Below, piece by piece: positions 52,613 through 61,519 of a stretch of DNA of 64,000 nucleotides (position 1 is its first letter; every line of letters starts with the position of its first letter). A model generated the notes under the pieces. That model was not told the origin of the DNA, searched no databases, and saw only the letters and a list, made by a program, of their open reading frames with translations. A program made the position numbers and the translations under genes. Source of the DNA: Bradyrhizobium sp. CER78. Lineage in GTDB: Bacteria; Pseudomonadota; Alphaproteobacteria; Rhizobiales; Xanthobacteraceae. Where the stretch lies: the NCBI RefSeq assembly GCF_029846235.1, contig NZ_JARVWP010000009.1:62001-126000 (forward strand), written 5' to 3'.

Positions 52613-53485
52613 CTATTCGGCGCTGCGTTGCCGCTGCCAGCGCAGCAGATAGGCCTGCAGCCGCCAGATGATCGCCGACAGCACGACGCCGACCAGCATC
52701 AGCACCACGACAGCTACCATCATGCCGGATGCCTCGCCGCGGGCCTCCGACTCGATGATCAGTCGGCCGATGCCGCGCTCGGCGCCGATGAACTCGCCGA
52801 CGATGACGCCGATCAGCGCAAACGAGATCGCAGGCGTCAGCGAGGCGAACACCCAGGCCATGGTCGAGGGGATCACCACCGTGCGGGTGATCTGCCATTC
52901 GCTGGCGCCGAGCAGCCGCGCGGCGTTGGTGAAACCCTCGTCGATCGAACGCGCGCCCTCGAAGGTGTTGAAGAACACCAGGAACACGACGACGATCCAG
53001 GACGTCACGATCTTCGACATGTCGCCGATCCCGAACGCCAGCACGATGATCGGCGCCAGCGCGATCCGCGGGATCGAATTCACCGCGGTGATGAAGGGCT
53101 GAAAGATTGCGCTGAGCCGATCGGAGCGCCCAAGGATCAGCCCCGCGACGAAGCCAGAGACCACGCCGGTGACGAAGCCGAAGAAAGTGTTCTTCAGCGT
53201 GATCGCCGTTGCCGCCCAGAGATTGTTCTCGTTGCGCGCAAGGCATTTGCCGAAATCGCCGTTGAACCAGCTGTTGAACGCACCGAGCTTCGAGGTCAGG
53301 CAGCTCTGGATCAGGAAATTGTCTGATATCATCGACGGCTTCGAGATGAAATACGGATCGAGCAGGTCGGGCACCAGCCATGGCAGCTTGGTGCGCAGAT
53401 CGTAGCCCCATTGCCACACCGACAGCACCACGGCGCAGATCAGGACCTGCCAGCCGACCGTCCCGAGCGTGCTGTACTTCTTCAT
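52613..53485 (-). CDS. ABC transporter permease (NitT/TauT type)
   Basis: A 290-residue inner-membrane protein with six hydrophobic helices and the permease EAA-loop (EGARSIDEGFTNAARLLGAS) near residue 182. It is the last gene of the leuCDB-ABC operon and starts 4 bases inside the end of the ATPase gene. It would form the channel for the substrate brought by the Tat-type binding protein encoded two genes upstream. Confidence 0.92.
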   Translation of the reverse strand: MKKYSTLGTVGWQVLICAVVLSVWQWGYDLRTKLPWLVPDLLDPYFISKPSMISDNFLIQSCLTSKLGAFNSWFNGDFGKCLARNENNLWAATAITLKNTFFGFVTGVVSGFVAGLILGRSDRLSAIFQPFITAVNSIPRIALAPIIVLAFGIGDMSKIVTSWIVVVFLVFFNTFEGARSIDEGFTNAARLLGASEWQITRTVVIPSTMAWVFASLTPAISFALIGVIVGEFIGAERGIGRLIIESEARGEASGMMVAVVVLMLVGVVLSAIIWRLQAYLLRWQRQRSAE

Positions 53486-54315
53486 GTGCTGCGGCCCTTG
53501 ACGAATTCCTCGCCAAGCGAATGCCAGATGTGCTGGAACAGCTCGGCATAATGCGGGGTCTCGCGCACCTTGACCGCATCGCGCGGGCGGTCGAAATCGA
53601 CCGTGAACATATCCTTGATGCGGCCCGGTCGCGCCGAGAACAGGATGATGCGGTCGGCGAGCGTGAGCGCCTCGCCGAGATCGTGGGTCACGAACAGCAC
53701 GGTCTGCTGCTCGCGCTCCCAGATCCGCAGCAGCACCTCGTGCATGTCGATCTTGGTGTGGGTGTCGAGCGCACCGAACGGCTCATCCATCAACAGGATC
53801 CGAGGCTCGACGATCAGGGTCCGCATCAGTGCCGCGCGCTGCCGCATGCCGCCCGACAATGCCGACGGATAGGCGTTCTCAAATCCCTTGAGCCCGGCCT
53901 GCGCGACGCATTCCGCGATGCGCTCTTTCCGTTCGTGCGCGGGCGCGCCTGACAGCTCCAGCCCATAGCCGATATTGTCGCCGACGGTCCGCCACGGAAA
54001 CAGCGTGTCGCGCTGGAAGACGTAGCCGACATTGGGTGTCGCCTTGCCGGCGACGACGCGCTTGCCGTCGATCAGGATCTCGCCGCCCGTGGGGCGGATC
54101 AGCGAGGCGATCATGTTGAGCACGGTGCTCTTGCCGGAGCCCGACGGCCCGAGCAGCGCGACGAACTCGCCGCGGCGGACGTCGAAGCTGACGTCGCGCA
54201 CCGCCTCGATCGTGGTTTTGGCGAGCTGGAACGACTTGCTCAAGCCCTTGACCTCGACGCGGCGCTCGGCCGAGGCGCGCGGCGATGTGGTGACGCTCGT
54301 CTCGAGCGCGCTCAA
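53482..54315 (-). CDS. ABC transporter ATPase (NitT/TauT type)
   Basis: A 277-residue ATPase with Walker A GPSGSGKST near residue 55, signature LSGGMRQRAAL near 155 and Walker B ILLMDEPFGALD. It overlaps the binding-protein gene by 4 bases and the permease gene by 4 bases. It energises import of the operon's unknown substrate. Confidence 0.94.
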   Translation of the reverse strand: MSALETSVTTSPRASAERRVEVKGLSKSFQLAKTTIEAVRDVSFDVRRGEFVALLGPSGSGKSTVLNMIASLIRPTGGEILIDGKRVVAGKATPNVGYVFQRDTLFPWRTVGDNIGYGLELSGAPAHERKERIAECVAQAGLKGFENAYPSALSGGMRQRAALMRTLIVEPRILLMDEPFGALDTHTKIDMHEVLLRIWEREQQTVLFVTHDLGEALTLADRIILFSARPGRIKDMFTVDFDRPRDAVKVRETPHYAELFQHIWHSLGEEFVKGRST

Positions 54316-55373
54316 CCCGGATAGGCCTTTCGCGCCGCGTCGATAAGGTTGGAGTTGACCACGTCTGCGATCTTGAGCGGCTTGATGCCGGTCATCTCGC
54401 GGAACCAGACCTTCTCGCCGCGCGCGAAGCTCGCCGCGTCGACCGAGCCCTCATAGTCAGCGACTTTCTGGATCGCGGTGATCTCGAGCAGATTGGCGTC
54501 GCGCGAGGTGCTGCCGACATAGGGCTCGATGGCGTCGTAGACCTCGGCCGGCTTGTGCGCCTTGATCCATTGCGACGCGCGCCACAGCGCGGTGACGTAG
54601 GCCTGCATCTTGGCCGGGTCCTTGTCGATGGTGGCCTGCAATGTGAAATGCGCGGTCACCGGCACCTTGCCGCCGATATGCTTGTTCCAGATCGCCTCAT
54701 CGGTGCCGTCGAACAGCAATTCGCCCCAGCCCTGCTGCTGCGCCTCGTTCAACAGCGACAGCGAGCTGACGAGGATGTCGACCTGCTTCGACTTCAGCGA
54801 CCCCAGCATGGTGTCGACATTGCCGGTGCCGATCCAGGTCACCTTGTCGTCCAGCCCCATGGTTTCCATGTAGTAGGACGCCCAGACATGATTGGTGCCG
54901 CCGAGCGAGGAGACCGAGACGATCGGCTTGCGGCCGTCGGGCCGCTTCCACTGCGTGAACGCCTCCAGCGAGTTGATGCCCTGGTCCTTCAAATCCTTGC
55001 GCAGGATGAACATCACCGAGTTCGACCGTGTGTCGACCGGCAGAAGCACGCGCGCGGCGCGGCCGTGATTAGTCAGCTGCATCGGGTGGGTGACGTCGCC
55101 GATGCCGATGTCACCCTGCGACGATGCGATGATCTCGCGGGTCTTCACACCGCTGCCGCCCTGCACCAGCTTGCAGTCGAGCCCGGCCTCCTTGAAGTAG
55201 CCGATGCGGTCAGCGACAAATTGCGTCTGATAGACCGGCACCGCAACCGGATAGATTGCGCGGCCCGGGGTCGCCTGCGCCCATCCACGCCCGTTCACCA
55301 GCGCGGCACCGCCGGCGGCGATCACCGTCAGAGCCGATCGCCGCGAAATCTGAGGCGTGGTCAGGCGCGCCAT
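54312..55373 (-). CDS. ABC transporter substrate-binding protein (NMT1/SsuA type)
   Basis: A 353-residue protein. The N-terminus has a Tat-like twin arginine and hydrophobic stretch (SRRSALTVIAAGGAALVNG), followed by the NMT1/SsuA-type binding domain (FVADRIGYFKEAGLDCKLVQ; SLGGTNHVWASYY). Its ATG overlaps the leuB stop by one base (TAATG). That coupling links the importer to the isopropylmalate-type enzymes, so the ligand is probably an organic acid or a precursor used by them. Confidence 0.9.
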   Translation of the reverse strand: MARLTTPQISRRSALTVIAAGGAALVNGRGWAQATPGRAIYPVAVPVYQTQFVADRIGYFKEAGLDCKLVQGGSGVKTREIIASSQGDIGIGDVTHPMQLTNHGRAARVLLPVDTRSNSVMFILRKDLKDQGINSLEAFTQWKRPDGRKPIVSVSSLGGTNHVWASYYMETMGLDDKVTWIGTGNVDTMLGSLKSKQVDILVSSLSLLNEAQQQGWGELLFDGTDEAIWNKHIGGKVPVTAHFTLQATIDKDPAKMQAYVTALWRASQWIKAHKPAEVYDAIEPYVGSTSRDANLLEITAIQKVADYEGSVDAASFARGEKVWFREMTGIKPLKIADVVNSNLIDAARKAYPG

Positions 55374-56506
55374 TACGCGTGCTCCTTGGCCGAGATCTTG
55401 TCCAGCGCGTTGAGCACCGCATCGCCCATCTGGACGGTCGACAGCCTCTTCGCACCGGCTTCCGCAATGTCGGCCGTTCGGGCGCCGGAGGCAAGTGCGG
55501 TCTGCACCGCTCGCTCCAGCAAATCGGCGTCCGCGGGGCGGTTCAAGGTCAGGCGCAGCAGCATCGCGACGCTGAGGATCGAGCCGAGCGGATTGGCGAC
55601 GCCATTGCCCGCGATGTCGGGCGCGCTGCCATGCACCGGCTCGTACAGCGCCTTGCGCCGGCCGAAGCGATCGACCGGGCCGAGCGAGGCCGACGGCAAC
55701 ATGCCGAGCGAGCCCGAGGCCATCGCCGCACAGTCGGACAGGATGTCGCCGAAGATGTTGCCGGTCACCATCACGTCGAACTGCCGCGGCTCGCGCACGA
55801 TCTGCATCGCGGCGTTGTCGACATAGAGATGGGTCAGCTCGACGTCGGAGAACTCCTCCTTGTGCAGGGCGATCACCTCCTCGCGCCAGACCACGCTGGT
55901 CTCCAGCACATTGGCCTTGTCGACCGAGCAGACCTTGTTGCGCCGGGTCCGCGCCAGCTCGAACGCCGAGCGCGCCACGCGGCGAATCTGGTTGGTGGTG
56001 TATTGTTCGGTGTTGAAACCGCGGCGCTGGCCGTCGGGCAAGGTCTCGATGCCGCGCGGCTCGCCGAAATAGATGCCGCTGGTCAGTTCACGGATGATGA
56101 CGAAGTCGACGCCTTCGAGCACCTCGGCTTTCAGCGGCGCGGACGCCGACAGCGCCGGGCTCGCCATGATCGGACGCAGATTGGCGTAGAGATCGTATTT
56201 GCTGCGCAGCCCCAGCAGGCTGCCGGCCTTGCGCGCAGCCGCCGGCACTTCGGTGGTCTCCGGTCCGCCGGTCGCGCCCCACAGGATGGCGTCGGCCTCG
56301 TCCATCGCCTCTGCGGTGTCCTCGGGCAGCACCTTGCCGGTCGCCAGATACGGGATCAGGCCGTATTGCGCCTCGCGCAAGGTCATCGGCACGTTACGCT
56401 TGGCCGCGAACCAGTCGAGCACGCGGCGCGACTGCGCGGTGACCTCGGGGCCGATGCCCTCGCCGCCGACCACGGCGACCTTGATCATGTTGGATTGCGT
56501 GCTCAT
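55373..56506 (-). CDS. leuB: 3-isopropylmalate dehydrogenase-like enzyme
   Basis: A 377-residue beta-decarboxylating dehydrogenase with GGEGIGPEV near residue 14, NLRP, the VRELTSGIYFGEPR-type segment IIRELTSGIYFGEPR, the catalytic Lys in VDKANVLETS and the metal-site DILSDCAAM plus YEPVHGSAPDIAG. The substrate-specificity segment reads AGSLLGLR where EtGLLxLR is usual in LeuB, so the glutamate is an alanine. It is a paralogue rather than a safe LeuB. The ATG at 56506 overlaps leuD (ATGA). Confidence 0.82.
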   Translation of the reverse strand: MSTQSNMIKVAVVGGEGIGPEVTAQSRRVLDWFAAKRNVPMTLREAQYGLIPYLATGKVLPEDTAEAMDEADAILWGATGGPETTEVPAAARKAGSLLGLRSKYDLYANLRPIMASPALSASAPLKAEVLEGVDFVIIRELTSGIYFGEPRGIETLPDGQRRGFNTEQYTTNQIRRVARSAFELARTRRNKVCSVDKANVLETSVVWREEVIALHKEEFSDVELTHLYVDNAAMQIVREPRQFDVMVTGNIFGDILSDCAAMASGSLGMLPSASLGPVDRFGRRKALYEPVHGSAPDIAGNGVANPLGSILSVAMLLRLTLNRPADADLLERAVQTALASGARTADIAEAGAKRLSTVQMGDAVLNALDKISAKEHA

Positions 56507-57138
56507 GCTGATATCCTTGTCGAATGAATCCAGGGCCGCGCGGTGCGGTCGGAAGCCTGGAAGGCGTGGATCTCGTCGTCGCGTTGCAGGGTCAGCGCCA
56601 CCTCGTCGAGCCCCTTCAACAGCCCGTCGCGCCGCCGCGGATCCATCTCGAACGAATGCCGCGCGCCCGACGGCGACACGATAGTTTGCGCTTCCAGGTC
56701 GATCGAGACCTTGCCGGCGCCCTGTGTCGCCTCGATGTCGGCGGCAAGCTGATCCACCACCGCCTTGTCGACGATGACAGGCAGGATTCCATTCTGAAAG
56801 CAGTTGGCGAAGAAGATGTCGCCGAAGCCAGAGCCGATGACGGCGCGGATGCCGCGCTCCTGCAGCGACCACACCGCGCCCTCGCGCGACGAGCCGCAGC
56901 CGAAATTCGGTCCCGTCACCAGGATCTCCGCCTCCCGGTACGGCTCGCGATTCAGGATGAAATCCGGATTCTCGGAGCCATCGGGCAAATAGCGCAGCGA
57001 GCCGAACGCCCATTTGCCGAGCGTGCCGCGGATCGAATTGCCGACCAGCCGCTCGATGCGGATGATTACGTCGGTATCGATATTGCTGCGCATGATCGGC
57101 GCGGCGGTTGCGGTGAGCTTGTCGAACGGTTTCGGCAT
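56503..57138 (-). CDS. leuD: Isopropylmalate isomerase-type small subunit
   Basis: A 211-residue swivelling-domain protein with NFGCGSSREGAVWSLQERGI near residue 70, FFANCFQNGILPV near 107 and NIDTDVIIRIERL near 19. It pairs with the large subunit encoded just upstream (3 bases). Its divergence from the usual LeuD (DMIIPKxYLKTI is not present here) suggests a paralogous aconitase-type isomerase for a different malate-like acid. Confidence 0.85.
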   Translation of the reverse strand: MPKPFDKLTATAAPIMRSNIDTDVIIRIERLVGNSIRGTLGKWAFGSLRYLPDGSENPDFILNREPYREAEILVTGPNFGCGSSREGAVWSLQERGIRAVIGSGFGDIFFANCFQNGILPVIVDKAVVDQLAADIEATQGAGKVSIDLEAQTIVSPSGARHSFEMDPRRRDGLLKGLDEVALTLQRDDEIHAFQASDRTARPWIHSTRISA

Positions 57139-57141
57139 CGT

Positions 57142-58545
57142 CTAGCGCCCCATCATCCTGACGTCGGCGATCGCGCCGGCGATGGCCGAGGCCGCCGCGC
57201 TCGCGGGGCTCGCCAGATGCGTCCGCGCGCGTGGCCCTTGCCGGCCGACGAAGTTGCGGTTCGAGGTCGAGACCGAGCGCTGCCCCGGCGCCACCACCTC
57301 GCCATTGGCGGCAAGGCACATCGAGCAGCCCGGCTCGCGCCACTCGAAGCCGGCGTCGATGAAGATCTTGTCGAGCCCTTCGGCGACCGCCTCGCGCTTG
57401 ACGTTCTCCGAGCCGGGCACCACCCAGGCGCGGACACCTGCGGCGACCTTGCGGCCGCGCGCGACCTCGGCCGCGGCGCGCAGGTCGCTTAAGCGGCTGT
57501 TGGTGCAGGAGCCGATGAACACCCAGTCGACCGGCGTGCCGGCGATCGGCGCGCCGCCTTGCAGGCCCATATACTCCAGCGCGGTCTCGACCGCCGCGCG
57601 CCGTGCGGGATCGTCGATCGCCTTCGGGTCGGGAATGACGCCGTCGACGCCGACGACATGTTCGGGGCTGATGCCCCAGGTCACCTGCGGGATGATCTTC
57701 TCGACATCGATCACGACCTCGCGGTCGAACACGGCGTCGGGATCGCTCGGCAATTCGCGCCACGCCTTGACCGCGCGATCCCACATCTCGCCCTGTGGCG
57801 CATAGGGACGGCCGCGCAGGAATTCGAAGGTCTTCTCGTCCGGCGCCACCATGCCCATCTTCGCGCCGAGCTCGATCGAGAGGTTGCAGATCGTGAGCCT
57901 TCCCTCGATCGGCAGCGCGCGGATCGCACTCCCCGCATATTCGACGGCGTAGCCGGTGCCGCCGGCTGCGCCGATCTGCCCGATCAGCGCCAGAATCATG
58001 TCCTTGGCAGTGACGCCGAGCGGCAGCTTGCCTTCGAAGCGCGCGCGCAGCGTCTTCGGACGGCGCTGGATCAGCGCCTGCGTCGCCAGCACATGGGTGA
58101 GTTCGCTCGATCCGATGCCGAAGGCGAGCGCCCCCAAGCCGCCATGGGTGCAGGTGTGGCTGTCGCCGCAGACGATCGTCGCGCCGGGCAGGCTCAGGCC
58201 GAGTTCGGGTCCGATGACGTGAACGATGCCCTGGCCGGGCTGATCGACATCGAACAGCGTGATGCCGCTCGCCGCGGTCTCGACCCGCAGCGCGGCGAGC
58301 AATTCCTGTCCGATCTTGCTGGTCCCGGCGCGGCCGGGCGCCGTCGACAGCGCGTGATCGGGCGTCGCGAATGTCAGTTCGGGATTGTGAACCTTGAGGC
58401 CACGGCTCTTGAGATCGAGCAGGCCGCGCGAGCCGCCGAGATCGTGCAGCAGATGGCGATCGATATGAAGGAGATCAGTGTCCTCGCTCAAACGGGCAAT
58501 GACATGCTGGTCCCAGATCTTCTCGAGCAAACTTCGGCCGGGCAT
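57142..58545 (-). CDS. leuC: Isopropylmalate isomerase-type large subunit
   Basis: A 467-residue aconitase-superfamily protein. All three 4Fe-4S cysteines are present: SCTNSRLSDLR (first) and GCSMCLAANGE (second and third), along with CGDSHTCTHGGLGALAFGIG. It isomerises a 2-alkylmalate through dehydration and rehydration. It is the first gene of the operon and is divergent from the IclR regulator. The presence of a transporter and IclR argues for a catabolic paralogue. Confidence 0.85.
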   Translation of the reverse strand: MPGRSLLEKIWDQHVIARLSEDTDLLHIDRHLLHDLGGSRGLLDLKSRGLKVHNPELTFATPDHALSTAPGRAGTSKIGQELLAALRVETAASGITLFDVDQPGQGIVHVIGPELGLSLPGATIVCGDSHTCTHGGLGALAFGIGSSELTHVLATQALIQRRPKTLRARFEGKLPLGVTAKDMILALIGQIGAAGGTGYAVEYAGSAIRALPIEGRLTICNLSIELGAKMGMVAPDEKTFEFLRGRPYAPQGEMWDRAVKAWRELPSDPDAVFDREVVIDVEKIIPQVTWGISPEHVVGVDGVIPDPKAIDDPARRAAVETALEYMGLQGGAPIAGTPVDWVFIGSCTNSRLSDLRAAAEVARGRKVAAGVRAWVVPGSENVKREAVAEGLDKIFIDAGFEWREPGCSMCLAANGEVVAPGQRSVSTSNRNFVGRQGPRARTHLASPASAAASAIAGAIADVRMMGR

Positions 58546-58587
58546 CCGCCTTCCCCTGCTCTCTGCGTTTCCATGCGACTTGATCTA

Positions 58588-58656
58588 ATTGGCGCCAATC
58601 TGTGCCAAAGTTGTCGTCAAGTGAAGCAGTTTGGGCCTAACATCACATATGTGATG
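58588..58656. promoter_or_regulatory. Two perfect palindromes between leuC and the IclR gene
   Basis: ATTGGCGCCAAT (58588-58599) and the 16-base CATCACATATGTGATG (58641-58656) lie in the 145-base divergent region. Both are perfectly symmetrical, and the longer one is a strong IclR operator candidate. Confidence 0.6.
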
Positions 58657-58690
58657 GAGGCGCGGTACCTGCCCCGCCGCGGAGACTGCC

Positions 58691-59470
58691 ATGCCGAACG
58701 CGAATAAGACGGCGATTGTCAAATCGGCCATGCGGGTGTTCGCAGTTCTGGAGTTCTTTCGGGAAACCAAGCGGGCTGCTTCCGTGACTGAAATAGCTTC
58801 CGCGCTGGCGATGCCCCAATCGAGCACGTCAGTGTTGCTCCGCACTCTCGTTGAATTGAACTACCTCGAATACGAGCGAAAGACGCGGCGCTTCATCCCT
58901 AGCTACCGGGTCAATCTGCTGGGTGATTGGATCCGTCGTTCTCCGTTCCGTGACAAGAAGCTCACCGATCTGATGGAGGAACTCTGGACCGCAACCGGCG
59001 GCGAAACCGTCATGCTTGGGCAACAGGCCGGTGCCGCCGGGATGCAATATCTGCACGTTGTCCCCGGCGGCTCTCAGCTTCAGTACACTGCACATGCCGG
59101 TCAAATACGACCGATGGTTCGGACCGCGCTCGGACACGTGCTGCTGAGCCAAATGCCGAACACCAAGATTCGCGGCATCATCCGCCGCAACAACGCCGAG
59201 GAGCCGAACCAGCCGGCGCGCGTCCGCGAAGCGGCCTTTCTCGAGGAGGTCGAGCGCATTCGCCGTCGCGGCTTTTCCGAGTCAGGCGGCCGTACGACGC
59301 CGGGCGCAAGCACAATAGGCATGCTTGTTCCCCTGCCAAAGCGCCGCGCTCCGCTCGCGATCGGCATCGGCGGACCAATCGAACGGATTGCGGCAAAGCG
59401 CGCGCATATCATTGAAGTCATGCAGAGCCGGCTGAAAGCACTGACCGGCGAAGCCAGGTCGGACGCTTGA
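58691..59470 (+). CDS. IclR family transcriptional regulator
   Basis: A 259-residue regulator. The winged helix-turn-helix covers about residues 12-75 (AASVTEIASALAMPQSSTSV), followed by the IclR effector domain. It is divergent from the leuC operon and shares its control region, so it is the likely local regulator. IclR proteins usually sense small organic acids. Confidence 0.92.
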   Translation: MPNANKTAIVKSAMRVFAVLEFFRETKRAASVTEIASALAMPQSSTSVLLRTLVELNYLEYERKTRRFIPSYRVNLLGDWIRRSPFRDKKLTDLMEELWTATGGETVMLGQQAGAAGMQYLHVVPGGSQLQYTAHAGQIRPMVRTALGHVLLSQMPNTKIRGIIRRNNAEEPNQPARVREAAFLEEVERIRRRGFSESGGRTTPGASTIGMLVPLPKRRAPLAIGIGGPIERIAAKRAHIIEVMQSRLKALTGEARSDA

Positions 59471-59492
59471 CGCATCGTGCGGATGACAGAAC

Positions 59493-59583
59493 CGTAGCCC
59501 GGATGCAGCGAAGCGAAATCCGGGGCTGGTCTCTCCGCTGAGGGACCGCCCCAGGATTTCGCTTTCGCTCCATCCAGGCTACG
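59493..59583. repeat. Palindromic repeat, type D
   Basis: CGTAGCCCGGATG and CATCCAGGCTACG arms with inner GCGAAATCCGGGG/CCCCAGGATTTCGC. This is a dispersed-repeat pattern between the convergent IclR and alanine dehydrogenase genes and may stop transcription. Confidence 0.75.
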
Positions 59584-59606
59584 AATACCCGGGCTTGCCG
59601 AAATTG

Positions 59607-60722
59607 CTACGAAGCCAGCGCTTCCTCCGGCATCACGGCCGACAGATGCTGGCTCTCGGCCACGGCACGATTGGTGATGCGGCCGCGATGGACGTTGAGG
59701 CCCGCACGCAGATGCGGATCCTCGACCAGCGCGCGCAGTCCCTTCGAGGCCAGCGCCAGGCCGAACGGCAAGGTGGCGTGGTTGAGCGCGTGGCTCGAGG
59801 TGACGGGTACGGCGCCCGGCATGTTGGCGACGCAATAATGCACGATGTCGTCGACCAGATAGGTCGGCGCCTGGTGCGTGGTCGGCTTCGAGGTCTCGAA
59901 GCAGCCGCCCTGGTCGATCGCGACGTCGACCAGCACCGCGCGGCGCTTCATGCCTGAGAGCTGCGCGCGCGACACCAGCTTTGGCGCGCTGGCGCCGGGC
60001 ACCAGCACCGCACCGATCACCACGTCAGCCGCGAAAACTTCCTGCTCGATTGCCTCCAGTGTGGCGTAACGGGTGCGGACGCGGCCGATGAACAAATCGT
60101 CGAGCGCACGCAGCCGCGGCAACGAGCGGTCGAGGATGGTGACGTCGCTGCCGAGCCCAGCCGCCATCCGCGCCGCATGGGTGCCGACCACGCCGCCACC
60201 GATGATCGCAACGCGCGCCGGCGGAACGCCCGGCACACCGCCGAGCAGCTTGCCCATGCCATCGGCGGATTTGCGCAGCGCGGCGCCCGCGGCCTCGATC
60301 GCAAGGCGGCCGGCGACTTCGCTCATTGGCGCCAGCAGGGGCAGCCCGCCATGCGCGTCAGTGACGGTTTCATAGGCGACCGCCGTGCAGCCGGAGGCGA
60401 TCAGCCCCGTGGTCTGCGGCACGTCGGGCGCAAGATGCAGATAGGTGAACAGGATCTGTCCCTCGCGCAGCCTGATCCATTCCGACGGCTGCGGCTCCTT
60501 CACCTTGACGATCATCTCCGCGACGGAGAACACCTCTTCGGCGGTGTCGGCGATCCGTCCGCCGGCCTGGGTATAGGCATCATCGCCGGCACCGATGCCG
60601 TCGCCGGCGCCGCGCTGCACCACGACCTCGTGGCCATGGGCCACATATTCCCGCACCGAGGCCGGCGTCAGCCCGACCCGATATTCCTCGACCTTGATTT
60701 CCTTGGGCACGCCGACACGCAT
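59607..60722 (-). CDS. ald: Alanine dehydrogenase
   Basis: A 371-residue NAD-dependent enzyme converting L-alanine to pyruvate and ammonia. It shows RVGLTPASVREYVAHGHEV near residue 15, the catalytic Lys in VKVKEPQ near 75, His in YLHLAPD near 95, and the Rossmann GGGVVGTHAARMAAGLG near 175. The start at 60722 has AAGGAG upstream; the longer frame to 60809 is not supported. It is divergent from an Lrp-type regulator, the usual AldR arrangement. Confidence 0.96.
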   Translation of the reverse strand: MRVGVPKEIKVEEYRVGLTPASVREYVAHGHEVVVQRGAGDGIGAGDDAYTQAGGRIADTAEEVFSVAEMIVKVKEPQPSEWIRLREGQILFTYLHLAPDVPQTTGLIASGCTAVAYETVTDAHGGLPLLAPMSEVAGRLAIEAAGAALRKSADGMGKLLGGVPGVPPARVAIIGGGVVGTHAARMAAGLGSDVTILDRSLPRLRALDDLFIGRVRTRYATLEAIEQEVFAADVVIGAVLVPGASAPKLVSRAQLSGMKRRAVLVDVAIDQGGCFETSKPTTHQAPTYLVDDIVHYCVANMPGAVPVTSSHALNHATLPFGLALASKGLRALVEDPHLRAGLNVHRGRITNRAVAESQHLSAVMPEEALAS

Positions 60723-60863
60723 GGTCCGCTCCTTGCAGAATTGGTTTCCGCCAACCACAAGGCTATGCCCCGTCACACGGGGTTTCTCAGCGAATTCCGG
60801 CTTGCCCACAGCCGGATACGCTCATATCCTTCGTCGTTGGCTTTGCTCTTGAAGGAAAACTGC

Positions 60864-61337
60864 GTGGACGGTCTCGATCGTATCGACCTCAGAATCCTCG
60901 CCGAGCTGGTCACTGATGCCCGCGCGAGCCAGATCGAGCTTGCCGAGAAGGTCGGGCTGTCGCCGACCGCCTGCGCGCGGCGCATCCGCCATCTCGAGGA
61001 GATCGGCGTGATCCGCGGCTACCGCGTCGACCTCGAAGCGTCAGCGCTTGGCCTCGTCACGACCGTCGTCGTCACCATCACGCTGGAGAAGCAGAGCGAG
61101 GATTATCTCGCCGCCTTCGAGGCCGCGATCGCGCGCTGTCCCGACGTCGTGTCCTGCCATCTGATGTCGGGCAGCGACGATTATCATCTGCAGGTCATCG
61201 CCCGCGACATCGCCGACTTCGAGCGCATCCACAAGCAGCATTTGTCGCGGATGCCGGGCGTCGCCCGCATCCATTCCAGCTTCGCGATGCGCGAAGTGGT
61301 CCGCCGCACCATTCCCGAAACCGCGCTGCGCGGTTAG
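60864..61337 (+). CDS. Lrp/AsnC family regulator (AldR-like)
   Basis: A 157-residue Lrp-type regulator with the N-terminal helix-turn-helix (ASQIELAEKVGLSPTACARR) and the C-terminal RAM amino-acid sensing domain (VTITLEKQSEDYLAAFEAAI; CHLMSGSDDYHLQVI). The GTG at 60864 follows GAAGGAAAAC. It is divergent from ald across 141 bases and probably activates it when alanine or leucine is present. Confidence 0.93.
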   Translation: MDGLDRIDLRILAELVTDARASQIELAEKVGLSPTACARRIRHLEEIGVIRGYRVDLEASALGLVTTVVVTITLEKQSEDYLAAFEAAIARCPDVVSCHLMSGSDDYHLQVIARDIADFERIHKQHLSRMPGVARIHSSFAMREVVRRTIPETALRG

Positions 61338-61370
61338 TCCGAAAGAGTGGGGCCGCGATGGGATTGCGCT

Positions 61371-61481
61371 CCCTCTCCCGCTTGCGGGGGAGGGTTGGGG
61401 TGGGGCTCTCTCCACGAGTCATATTGTGGAGAGAGTCCCCACCCGGCGCTACGCGCCGACCTCCCCCGCAAGCGGGAGAGG
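61371..61481. repeat. Palindromic repeat, type B, copy 2
   Basis: Same outer CCCTCTCCCGCTTGCGGGGG arms and inner CTCTCTCCAC/GTGGAGAGAG as 43235-43356, with a different centre. Lies downstream of the Lrp gene and the convergent cytochrome b561. Confidence 0.8.
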
Positions 61482-61519
61482 TACAGCGAGTTTGCCGATA
61501 GACTGAGTAAGCTCAGACG

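Noticed and set aside
55373..57784. An 803-codon open frame that seems to fuse leuB to a long Arg/Gly/Ala-rich N-terminus.
   Set aside because: The N-terminal part is antisense-frame reading through leuD and leuC. A clear ATG with a ribosome-binding site at 56506 starts leuB.
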